Source: Mikania micrantha (lineage: Eukaryota > Streptophyta > Magnoliopsida > Asterales > Asteraceae). Taken from it: DNA of 64,000 nucleotides. Below the pieces are notes generated by a model. It did no database searches and was not told the origin of the DNA. It was given only the letters and a program-made list of their open reading frames with translations. Numbering within the stretch: position 1 is the first letter of the stretch; every line of letters starts with the position of its first letter. The position numbers and the translations under genes were made by a program. The stretch is taken from positions 67,318,187 through 67,382,186 of the forward strand of contig CM018683.1 of the NCBI GenBank assembly GCA_009363875.1, given 5' to 3'. Below are positions 11,926 through 23,200 of this stretch, piece after piece.

Positions 11926-13370
11926 GGGGGGGGGGGGGTTAAATCACATGGTCATTCAATTTTTTGTTTTGCGTATGACTGTGTATGAACAAGTTACCGC
12001 TTTTAATCCGTAAACTACAAGTTATTGTGACATTGATAAATTGTACAATGAAGAAAGTTTTACTTTTTTTACATTAATTTTTGGATGGCAAGAAAGTTTT
12101 TTCGTAAATTCAAGTTTTTATTGGTACCATATGCAACTGTTTTGTTGGATATAAGCTGGTGATAAATAACTACAAATCCAAGAATGATTTATTCCAACAA
12201 TGTTTTTTTTTAATTATGGGCATATAGATTTTTAGTAGGATGAATTTATTAAGTACTTAGTTTATACTAATTATATATATATATATATGTAATCAACCAT
12301 TTCAAACTGATTACATATATGTAATCAACGATTTCAGACTCATCTTACTACTCTAATAAACAAAAACCATTTTTGCCACTTGTTATGTTTTTAGCTAACT
12401 AATAACACATGTCATTTTATTGTTATTTCATTTAATTATATTTTTTAATAAATACTTATATCATCTCTCCTATTAACTAATCATAATATTAATCATATTA
12501 TTTACCTTTTTCATATTAATAATTAAAAATAGTTTTAAATAAATTAAAATTTAATTTTTGTTAAAAAAATATGTACTTTTTTCAAAAAAATAGAATTTTC
12601 TTATAAATAAGAAATATTTAAAATCGTTATTTTTAGGAAATTAACAGTTTTATAAAAAAACAAGTTTTCTTAAAAGATGATTTTTTTATAAATGATATTA
12701 ACATTAAAACTAAGTTTAAAACAATATGATTTTATAAATAAATGACATTTTATTAAAACAAAATATTTAAAAATGAGTTTTTTCAAAAAAAAAAAAACCA
12801 TAAGGTTTAAAAAAATGATAGGGAAAACTATACTGTTGACATAAAAAACTATATGAGTTTTTAACGTTATAGTTTAAAAATATTAGCTGTTATAAACTAA
12901 GAAGATCAAATAATAATTCTTTAGTTATTAGAGTTTTTAATTGTTAGTCTATTACATAAAATATTTGTCTATACTTACTTTAATATTTCTATACCAAAAT
13001 ATTGTTTTATAATTCTTAAGTTTTTATTAATAATTATTTAATATTTTATGATTAATCCGTGTTCCAAACTGATTACATATATGTAATCAACATTACTTGC
13101 TACAACAGTGAAATAAAAAATACGAACCATTGTTGCATATACAAGGATTAGTTTATCAAGTGTTATTAATTCTTCAATGATATATTTTACTAAATATATG
13201 TAATTCGTTATATGATTATATAAATGTAATCAGTCATTTTATTACATATATGTAATCAGATGTTTTGTTTGAATTTAAATTTTTTTAGTAAAAAATAAGT
13301 TTTTTTGAATTAAATTTTTTATATGCTTGTAAGAGAGAGGAGAGAGAAGAGATGAGGGTAATTTTAGGGA
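11926..13370. other. AT-rich intergenic DNA with repeated palindromes
   Basis: It starts with the G run at 11926-11938. No gene is seen. The palindrome gattacatatatgtaatc occurs at 12309-12326 and 13071-13088, with close variants at 13214-13231 and 13241-13257 and a half-copy at 12284-12296. The surrounding ~900 bp is very AT-rich poly-A/poly-T DNA. It may be a decayed AT-rich transposon, but no ends or target duplication could be found. Confidence 0.45.
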
Positions 13371-13374
13371 TTTT

Positions 13375-13616
13375 ATTAAATATAGGATAGATAAAAATTA
13401 GCCCAAACTCATAAAAGAACATAGGGTTCAAAGTAGGATCTCAAACGAAAAAGAATTAGCCCAAACTAATAAAAGAACATGGGGTTCAAAGTGTGTTATA
13501 ATGATGTTTAAAACAAAAAATCCAAGATTCGGGTTCATCTTCCCAAAGTTATTTGGGTTAGCACACATTTAGTGGGTTATATAAAATTCCATGCCCTATA
13601 TATATATATATATATA
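13375..13616. repeat. Fragment of a (TA)n-associated foldback element
   Basis: It repeats sequence from 1775-1960: 'tagcccaaactcataaaagaacatagggttc' twice, 'gtgttataatgatgttt', 'ccaagattcggg', and 'cacatttagtgggttatataaaattccatgccctatata'. It ends in (TA)n at 13598-13616. The left arm is missing or rearranged. Confidence 0.6.
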
Positions 13617-13618
13617 CA

Positions 13619-14170
13619 CCATACAATACAAATCCTATTAAGGTTTAATTAAATACAAACTAGTTAAATTTTAATGAAATAAAATCTTGCAATTATTATG
13701 TATACACACAAAATAGATGTATACATGCAAAATAATATGGTGACGTTTTATGTAATTACAAGTTAATAAATGAAATTATAGATAAAGAATTCATACTGTG
13801 AATATTAAAAGCTACGAAATTTTCTTTTAGAAATATTAAGATATACATAATTAAAAAAAATCATAAACCTTTGTAAAAGTTTTGTAACATAAAACTTCAA
13901 TTAGAAACTAGAAGGACTGTTTGTGAATCTTTCTAAACTCATTTTAGTCAAAAGAAATTTGTATCAGAAATTACAAAGGGCACATAAGCAGAAGGACTAA
14001 AAGGGTTAAAACCCAATTCCTTCTTTCTTCTTCCCAGGACTCCTAGTCTCATATACGAGGCTACCACCGTCTGGTTCATTCCCAAAATTACACAAGGAAC
14101 GAATTCAAGTTCGAAAATCAAATTCATACATGTTCCCAAATCAAAACCGAATCGTTCTATGGTTGAAATT
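13619..14170. repeat. Left arm of a distant ~550 bp inverted repeat
   Basis: It matches the reverse complement of 45566-46108 at roughly 95% by eye, from 'catacaatacaaatcc' to 'cgttctatggttgaaatt'. Differences are scattered substitutions and small indels; for example, 'tagtctca' near 14045 is absent from the partner. Its inner edge stops abruptly where the TGTGACGCTCAG sequence starts at 14171, while the right arm continues without that break. Function unknown; it contains no long frame. Confidence 0.8.
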
Positions 14171-14632
14171 TGTGACGCTCAGATCCCGGACTTCCGAGAT
14201 GGCGCCACTGACAAAGGTTGGACTTGATCCAGAACACAAAGTTATACTGAGTTAAAAGACACCGGAATTAAACAAAATCTCAACTTATTTTAATAATACG
14301 TATTTACATCCAAGGAAAACTACAATATAGTAGGTTAAAACTAAGCTAGTACAAAACTCCTTGGACAAGCCTTCCTTATGCCTGACTCAGCCTTTCCTTT
14401 GTTACATGAGGCATTATTCCTCCCTGATATTCATACTCAAAAAGTCAGTTAAAACTGGCGAGTTCTAAGTTTAACAAACCATAGTCCATAAACATTTACA
14501 CGCATAAAATAAGTTCCTCAATCATTATGAATAAATTGTACAGTATTAAGAATAACCACAATAATACCATCTATGCATTCCCTACTAATGCACTGCCCCA
14601 GAGATCACGCACCCTCTGAAGTGATCGTCACC
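14171..14632 (-). other. Old LTR-like host sequence (first segment)
   Basis: It begins TGTGACGCTC right at the broken edge of the inverted-repeat arm, and contains 'gtcagttaaaactggcgag' (14443-14461), the LTR hairpin motif seen in the other families. The sequence continues through the gaps between the three solo LTRs (16771-16784, 20125-20317, 23201-~23480) and shows a donor-like 'gaactcacctg' on the minus strand near 23358-23368. I infer a decayed LTR in minus orientation. Its right end and target duplication were not found. Confidence 0.45.
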
Positions 14633-16765
14633 TGTCACACCCCCACCTCTCGTCACCTGTTGATAATGTCACTGAAACGGTTGCGGAAGCATAGTGGTGA
14701 TGTCTCAGAGATGAGGGGTGACTTACTTGAACCGATATCACAGCACACAGATTCACTTAAAATAAATATATTACAAGGGTTTCGTAAATACATCAACTTA
14801 ACAGCTAAGTTTATTACACAAACTGGTACATTTAAGTTCAACTAAGTGAAGTGCATCCTCACCATGTCGTCACCGTTGTCCTGCAAAAATGTTGAGTTTA
14901 AAACGTCAGCACAAAGCTGGTGAGTTCGACAGTTTATTTAAACAATATGATATGATATGTATAATCACAAAAAGTTCAGTTCCGGATAACCATGGGACCC
15001 GTATCTAGTTCCTTTCAGACAGTATTACGTTTCACGAAGATACTACCCGTCGGTAAATATCTTAATGCCTCATTATCTTAATGTCTATCACAAACATTAA
15101 GAAAGTGTTTTGGAAACAGGTACCAAACATTCACACAAGGGGAGATGCAATCCTCCCAGCAAATGAGTTGTCAGCCAATAGTACTATCAATGATTCCTGT
15201 TCGGCCCCACATGGGTTCACTAGATACAGTTCACGAGATGAGGACTTTTGATACTGTGATAGAGTTACTAACGGCAAAATCCCATGAAATCACACAAAAG
15301 TCACATGAAATCACACAGATATTAGTGATGCATATCATATGTTCAGAAAACAGTTTGCAGCGTTACCCCGATGTTTGTAAAACAGTAAAAAGAAAAGGGG
15401 TTGTACGAAACTCACCTGATGATATAAATGTAGCAAAATATCTTGAAGCTGATAACAAAGAGATGATTCTGCATTTATTTATATTTAATGAGTTATTTAT
15501 GTTCTAGTTTACTAATTAGATCTTTCTGAACGTTCAATGTCAAAGACATTGCTTTGTAAGTCATCAAACTGATATTAAATATTTAATTGATTAATTTGTT
15601 ACCATATCATACAATGTATGATAATGTAGGAACCTACATTGCATTAGATTCCCAATACAAGGTTGATGACACTCTTGATTAATCAGAATAATTTCGGATT
15701 AACCAAATAGTTAATGTTGTTGATTCTGATACTGTAACAGTTTCTAGATAATTTAATGGCTTAGGAATGATCAATCATTGTTATTGATTACCCAAATATC
15801 ATGAAATATCACAATGTAGCATCAGAATAGGTGTAATAACCAGGTTTAACATATTAACCTGACTGTTATCATAAACATCAGATAATCATTCCAATGAATA
15901 TGTTAATGGTTGTGATTAGTTTGAAACACTTGGATTTAACCTTGCATTTCAAGGATTAATCCAACTAATCACCTACATTGTTATAATCAAATGGTTTAAA
16001 CCATTATAATTATGGGTATGATTTCATGCAAACCGAGCATTACAACGGATCAAAACAAGGATTTAACCGTTAAAACATCGTATTCTTTGTTTATAATCAA
16101 TCCTAGCCATCATCTAGGCAATAATCAACAATCCTATCTATGTCATTACGTTCAAAATCAAGATCTAATCAATCAAAATCAAACTTGAAGGTTAAAATGG
16201 ATCATTACCTAATCTGACGGATATCTGCGGTTAGAACAACGATCAGGACTTGTATATATGATTTATGGTACGATCCACGGCTTCTGATGGCTTCAAAATA
16301 GAGTTTTGATGGTGATTTGTGTGTATTTGTCGTCTGAACATGGAGCAGATGCGAGAGGAAGAAGAAATTAACTTCTTCTGCATGGAAATCTGATGAAGTA
16401 GATCAGATCATTCCACCGCCTCACCCGTCGCGTACCGCGACCAGAAGCCAAAGAGGGCTTCGCGTACCGCGAAGAAATCCAGAGGAATCTTAGATATTTT
16501 GCATTCATCGCGTACCGCGGAGGACTCTCAACCACTCCATCGCGTACCGCGACGAGTCCAGTGGTCCAATACTTAGAAATTTTTCTTCGTTTTTCGATTC
16601 TGGACAATCCATGATTCCGTTTTGCTCACGGTTTTCGCCCACGTTCATCATTTCTCGCGTACTATCGATCTGTAACAATTACAATCATTAAATCAACGTG
16701 GATTTCTAGAACGATCAAATGTGCTCACATCATTGATGACGTAATTCTCGTATTCAACTGTCACA
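14633..16765 (-). mobile_element. Family A solo LTR (minus)
   Basis: It starts TGTCACACCCCCACC and ends ...CAACTGTCACA, 2133 bp, flanked by TCACC at 14628-14632 and 16766-16770. It aligns along its whole length with the LTRs of the intact Gypsy element. Near its right end (promoter side on the sense strand) it has four copies of CGCGTACCGCG (16430, 16461, 16510, 16541). No internal coding region is present. The 120-codon frame at 15145-15507 lies inside LTR sequence shared by all copies and is not a gene. Confidence 0.92.
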
Positions 16766-18299
16766 TCACCACTTATTCAGCCTTGTTATTGTAACACCCC
16801 GACTGATGGCGGAAACGTCGGGATGCCACAAGGGATGTGTAGATTGTTCAAAAGCTCGTGGGCATCTAAATTTAATCATCACATAACATTCCATTCATCA
16901 AATTAGTAACACAAAATCATGTTCATCATGAATCAAATACATCAAATACATAAAAGATTTAGCTAAACTAACTAAACTCTAATCGCCAGAAATTTAGTTA
17001 ATTAGCTAAGTCCAAGAATCCTATATGATGATGTCCAAAATACGAGGGATCATCCTTCTCATCCTACTTAGCTTCATCACCTGAAACATGTATGAAAATC
17101 AAGTGTCAACTACAAAGTAGTTGGTGAGTAATCATAAGTTTTTATACTTAAAAGTGTTTTAGTAAAATAAATTTAAGAGTTTGTGTTTAAAAAGGATTTT
17201 ATAAAAAGTTTAGATAAAATAAGTATAAAAACTTATAGTTTATCTGAGAATTTCCACAAGAATATCTGTATGAGATAATTCAACACACATCCACCAATTC
17301 AACAGTCAAACAACCAATCAAGCACATAACAACATATCAATTAAGTCATAGTCAATCATAGATAATCAAACACATAACCATTCAACCAATCTCAATATCA
17401 GTAATCTCAAATAATATCTGTGACTATACATGGACATGATCCATGGAGTGGTAGCTAACCACGTGGCTATACATGAAGTCAAAGTAATTAACCGAAGTTA
17501 AAGGCGATGATTCACGGAGTTGTGATAATCCAAGTGACAATACATGTAATCTTTGTTATTGTCAGAAGTCAATGACAATGTTACACGAATATATAAGTGT
17601 AAGAGATAATCCATAATTAATGATAATTCTAAAAATGTGAATATCATATTGATAAACAGGTATTATCCTTGTGTTATCAAAATAATATTTAAAGTTTGGT
17701 ATACATGCTTCACCTCCGAGTTTTAAAACAAAACAGTTTAAAGAAAGGGAGGTTATGAGAACTCACCTGAAGTACTTAGAATCAGTGTTCTCTTATAATG
17801 CGCGCTCACGTGTGAAAATCAGAACAACCCAATCAACCTGTAATTATTATGCGTTCATGTTCATAGTTTAGGTATTTTATCACAATTTAATATCTATGCC
17901 TGTTTGGTTTCTACACAACCGTTGTGTCAGTAACTTAGTTTATTTCATCTAAGTTAGAATGACAATCGTTTAAACTTCCTAAATCCTCCCTGTTTAGGAT
18001 AGGTTTATCCTTAGTTAATGTATTTAATTTCTTCATCAAAATGTTTACTGAATTATTTAGAGGCTCCTCATGTTATAAGGTGCATGCATGCAAAATCATT
18101 AGCCTAATTATTCCAGTTGAAGTTATAAAATCAACTCAAGTTTAGATGATTACTAAATTTCCTTTTACAACGTATTCAAGTTATGCAAATTGTTTCTTTA
18201 AAATCTTATTCCCATTTAGAATATGATTATTAAGACTTCCCATGCATGCACACGTATATACATACAAAATTACACCTCCCATTTGCCCTTAATCCTCTA

Positions 18300-18690
18300 G
18301 GTAACGAAAATAGGTTCGTTTTTCCCAAAATGGCAGCGAACCTATGGCCTTGTTGGGCCTAGGTTCGGCTAATCTTGAGGGTTCGTCTATGGGCAGCTAG
18401 GGTTCGTGGCTAAGGGTTCGTGATCCAAGGGCTCGCCACCCAAAAGGTTCGGCCAGGTCTACAACAGGTTCGGCCCTAATTCAGTCGTGTAAGGTTCGCT
18501 GGGACAAGGAGGAGGTTCGGCTCCATCAAGGCTTCGGCTTCATATGAAAACAGATTCGCCTAGGTGCTAGGGTTCGCCCATGGTTTGCTTCAACCAGAAT
18601 GGTTCGCGTGGCACTAGGGTTCGCCAACCATGGAGGTTCGGCTAGGTGGAGAAGGGTTCGGCCGACACCACCCCTCACGAACCTTGCACC
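18300..18690. repeat. GGTTCG-rich segment inside the family B LTR
   Basis: About fifteen GGTTCG words (ggttcggc, ggttcgcc, ggttcgtg and similar) are spread irregularly through ~390 bp. They are far denser here than elsewhere in this AT-rich window. The spacing is not periodic, so this is a motif cluster and not a tandem repeat. Confidence 0.7.
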
Positions 18691-19024
18691 TTCGACAGCC
18701 CCACCTCCATGAACCTGTTAACCTTGGGTATTCATCATCATTCTCATCAAGTTCTTACATATCCAAGACCATCCATGGCCTCTACCAGCTATTACTATCT
18801 CGTTTAAGTATTCTACATGTGTTTTTAATCGATTAAAGCATTAACAAGTTCTAAAATTCGAATCTACAGTAAAACCGTGAATAAAACTACAGATTTACCT
18901 TGTTTCGTGGATCAAACGTAAGATTTTCTTGTACTTTCTTGTTCTCCTTGATTCCCCAGTCGTTTAGGCTCCGAGATCTCGCGATTTCGTGAAGAAACGA
19001 ATGAGATACGTTAGAGAGAAGTTA

Positions 19025-19115
19025 GAGAGAGAGTGTGTGTGTGTTTTTGTGTGTTTTAGAGAGAGAAAGGTTCTTTCAAGGTGAGGAGGAAGAAGAAGAT
19101 CGTGGATTTTATAGT
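19025..19115 (-). promoter_or_regulatory. Likely LTR promoter (TATA box and CT patch)
   Basis: On the minus strand, TATAAAA (complement of 19107-19113) is followed by CT-rich sequence and then by ACACACAC/CTCTCTCT (19025-19065). TATA plus pyrimidine patch is typical of plant core promoters. The 4.3 kb LTR at 27608-31879 has the same order, which supports the reading. Confidence 0.6.
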
Positions 19116-20322
19116 CCAGATACTCCCCCGCGTGCTCGGTCTCGTTTTTATCGCGATAATATATAACAATTATTCGGTTTCGCTCGTAAAACATATTTAA
19201 ATCATAAAACATTAAAATAATTAAGTTTCATCTTAAATAAAATGATTTTATTTAAATATCGTTGTTTCGTAAACGGTTTCGTTGATTTATTTATTTAAAC
19301 CAAATAATTCGTTTGTTTTCGTTTTAGATTGTGATTCCTAATAAACGTTTTTATATTTCATTTATTAAATTACTATCTTAATTAATTATTTTGTTATCTC
19401 GTCGAAACGCGTTACTCGCGTACGTATTCGTAAAGATCGTCACCCTTGCGAATCCAACGCTCGTATCGTATTTCGATGTGATTTATTATTTATGGAATAT
19501 CGTTTCAGAATATTATTCTTAATAATTATATTCGTGTGAATCGTCACCCACACGAATACATTATTAAGTTAATATTTCTGAATTAATATTCACGTTTAAG
19601 TTATGTTCATTACCTCACCATCGCGTATTCATTTCCCATAAAGGTTTCATTAATTTATTAACTTTAATATTATCAAACCCAATCCAAAACCCACTAAACC
19701 CTAGTCACTGACACATCCATGATAAACCGAAATATGCATATGTATAGGGCATATGTAAGGGTCAGTCGCAACTGCCCTAGCCACCGTCCCACCGCTATTT
19801 CGATAAACCATTACCATGTGTCCTTGACTATGTTTAGCAACCAAACAACAACCAACTTAAATCCCCTTTCCATTTCCAAATCAAATCCATAATCATCAAT
19901 AATATGACTGCGATAAACTCTCTAGTTCTGTTTAGTTGAATTACAACTAAACTTTCCCATGGTTTACGCGTATAATATATGTTCTAAACATGTATACCAG
20001 TAACAGTGATAATCGTCAAATAATGTGTCAATATTAATAATTACAAAATCTCAGGTCGTAACAGTACAATCGTACGGATGTACGGATGTACGGACAACCG
20101 AAAGTACAGTGATGTTACAGTTATAACTCGCCATTACAGTCTTATTCTAAGTAGCGCTTAATGCAAAGGCTATTATAATGGGTTTGAAAACCATTTTAAA
20201 AATATTTTCTTCACAACTTTATTCAAAACATTTTTACTACTACAAACAGTTCTCAGCACCGCAGTGCTCAACTTTTGCCCAACCGCAGCCGGGACTTCAA
20301 AACCACTTTTTCTGCTCGACCT

Positions 20323-23195
20323 TGTGACACCTGGCAATTTCAGGTAAATTTCAACTCTTACATCCTTTACATTTCACATTCATACTTGTTGCATTTCATT
20401 TAATTATGTTTACTTAGATGAGTCAAACACAAACAACTGCGAAATGATAGTTCGAGGAACTATCGAATCGTACATTGCACATTGGTTTTGGAAACCAAGT
20501 GTGGCAAACACAAACACTAACGCAAAACAATAATTCGAGGAATTGTTGAATTGTGCATTACACGTTGATTAGGATTAATCAAGCGTGCAAACATTTCGTA
20601 AAACACGAGCACAAACGATCACTGATAATTCGAGGAATTATCGAAACACACACGAGTCTTACGAACGTTGGTGAACAAACCATTGAACAATAATAAAAGT
20701 TCAAATGATGATAAATGATGATTTATAAGCGTGAAATAATCGAAAAATGAGTCGAAACGATTAAAATGGGCCAATTGGGCTCATTCTGCAAGCCAGGCGC
20801 TACGCCTAGGACCAAGGTTTGGCCCTAGGCTATACGCCTAGCACTAGGCATTACGCCCGAGAAGCCGCGACGACACCAGTCTATGCGCGCGGATGAACCA
20901 AACACCAATCTGATTTGTTTAATCCAGGCACTATGCCTAGCCTCGCGCACGCACGCTAGGCTATGCGCCTGGAAGCTGCAGAAGCCAAAACCACTTAACA
21001 CTCAACCTATCTCATCTTTAATCATTCTAATCCTATTTCCTCGACTAAACCACCTCAATCTCGAGCTCCTACCCCTGTTTCTTCATCATTTCACCAGAAA
21101 AACCTCCATTGTTGGTCTTGGAAGCCATTGTTGGAGCTCTTAGAAGGTTTGAAGCTTGGAAGTGAAGCTTGGAAGTGAAGCTTGGAAGCTTGTCTTCATC
21201 AAAACCACCACTTAAACCTCCTAGGAAATCATTCCCAGAAGATTTCAGAGTTGCTAAGCACCTGTTCCAGATTCATCTTAGTGTTTTAGAGCATCCAAGG
21301 TAGTTTTACATGTTTGTTCATAGTTAGATCGTACATGCAAGGGCTTAAAACCCACATGCAGTGTATTTGATCACATGCAACTCCGATCCGCTCACATGCA
21401 CGAATTTTCAGTGGGTCTAGAGTGTTTATTGATATATTTTGAATGAGATTGATGATAGAAACCATCTAGGATTGGGTTTTGTAGATTTGTTGACGATATT
21501 ATGCAACTTACTATATTAGGAAGCTTTTTAGTTGCATGTTGGTGATTTGTGATGATCTAGACATGTCTAGATGTTGTCAAATGTATGTTGAAGTGTTTAG
21601 AAACACATTTGGGTATTTGATTTTGTGAAAATACGATATTTAGATGAACTTACTATATATGGAAACTTTTGTAAATCAAAAGAGGGGTTTTGATGTTTTA
21701 GCAAGATTTGATGATTTTGATTATTGAAATATGTTTAAAAATGGTTTTTAACATATTTGGAAACTTTAATTATTGAAAACGGACATTTAAACGGATACTC
21801 TCCAAATAAGGAAACTTTATTTGGGCAAAATGCCATAAATGGCGTTTTATGCGCAAACGATATACTTTAAGTGTTTAAACGTGTTTTTATAAACATATTA
21901 AAGGTATTAGCTTTATGAAATGTGATTTCATAACTATACTTTACAAAAATAGAAACTTTCTAAATATAGAAATTTCCCGAAACGGAAACGTTACGATTTT
22001 CGAAACATGACTTATGCGAAAACATCACGATTATAGTCATAGGATGCATGTAGATGTCATGCTTGTATTTATGACACATTAAATGGACTAAACACAACAA
22101 ACGTGTCACCAACGATTCGTCGAGTCAACATACACTCGGTTGAGCACACCGACACTTGGAGTTGTATGGGATACAACATACCACAAAACACATACTCACA
22201 CCTATACGGTTATAGGTGCTTACTAGCAGGACTGCTAGCACTCGCAGGTAGCGAACATATATAAACCGGAACTGCTTTACCAGGTGAGTTCACGACCCCT
22301 TTTTCCATTTTCTACCTTTGGTGGAGAAAACATTGCATACAAACTACTTTTGAACAACATACATACTTTTTGGTTACATTTGTACATGCTAATATCGCGT
22401 ATATGCATATGTGTGGCACTCATCCACAAAACTGATAAGTCCTCATTAAACATATCTCGAACCGTTAATAGCGCGTAGCGCATAGCGTGGTAATTCTAAA
22501 TAGTACTATTTGGGCCTGACAAGCCCCACTGTTACGCTCCGTATGGCCACCCGACTGGAGGTCGGAACAGTGCATAATTGACCAAACAACATTGCCATAT
22601 CTTATTGGATGGATATGGTGGGAGGCAGCATGTTAGCTTCGGTTGCGAACCCGCATATGGAAGAACACATATTGACTAGCTATCAATGAATATTGCATTG
22701 TATTGAAATGTAGACCTGCAAAACACTTTCTTTAAACATTTTGATGTTTACTACTGAATACAAACCTGTGCTCTCACCAACCTTTGTGTTGACCTTTTTC
22801 TCGCATGTTTTCTCAGGTAACTAAGGCACACGCACAAGGATTAGGATGCTAGGCTGGAGTCGCATGCATCTGCTTAAGTGTCTTAGGATATTGAGAATAT
22901 GTATCGTTTCATTTTGATATGTATTGATAACTACTTAAACCGCTGCTGCAAACTTTAATCTTATGTTATTTTGAAAACTATTCTATTAATGCTTCCGCAA
23001 CTTATTAAATTAAACTGTTTTGATAACTTACATAACTTCCGCAACTCTGATTCTATAAACTGTTTTGTCCAAGTATTTGGATGTACGTATGAAACCATAC
23101 ATGTAGGTCTCGCAACACTGTGTGACCGGAGACTGCGATCCTGACAGTCTGTTGTTCGCGCCCCCGGAAGGGACGGGATTTCTCGGGGTGCGACA
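20323..23195 (+). mobile_element. Family C solo LTR (plus), 2.9 kb
   Basis: It runs TGTGACACCTGGC...TCTCGGGGTGCGACA, 2873 bp, with target duplication GACCT at 20318-20322 and 23196-23200. The same family occurs inverted at 48084-50797. Sense-strand parts are a cluster of AGGC-NNTAC-GCCT palindromes (20795-20965), a CT-rich segment, a donor-like CAG|GTGAGTTC (22281-22290), the motif CTCACCAACCTTTGTGTTGAC (22773-22793) and an acceptor-like TTTTCTCAG|GTAA (22807-22820). No gag-pol. Confidence 0.9.
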
Positions 23196-23200
23196 GACCT

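Larger units (their letters stand above)
16790..20119 (-). mobile_element. Family B solo LTR, 3.3 kb
   Basis: Termini are TGTAACACCCC...GATGTTACA with a 7 bp perfect terminal inversion (TGTAACA/TGTTACA). The target duplication GTTAT lies at 16785-16789 and 20120-20124. Length is 3330 bp. Minus orientation is inferred because the CACCCC end is the U5 end in the related elements. Visible parts on the sense strand are a TATA box near 19107-19113, a CT-rich stretch, a cluster of CGAACC words (18310-18670), a donor-like CAG|GTGAGTTC (about 17760-17768) and the hairpin motif at 17107-17123. It has no coding region. Confidence 0.88.

Noticed and set aside
20064..20119. Alternative end of the family B LTR at TCGTAACA (20063)
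   Set aside because: That end gives GTACA against GTTAT on the left. Ending at 20119 gives a perfect GTTAT duplication and matching termini.
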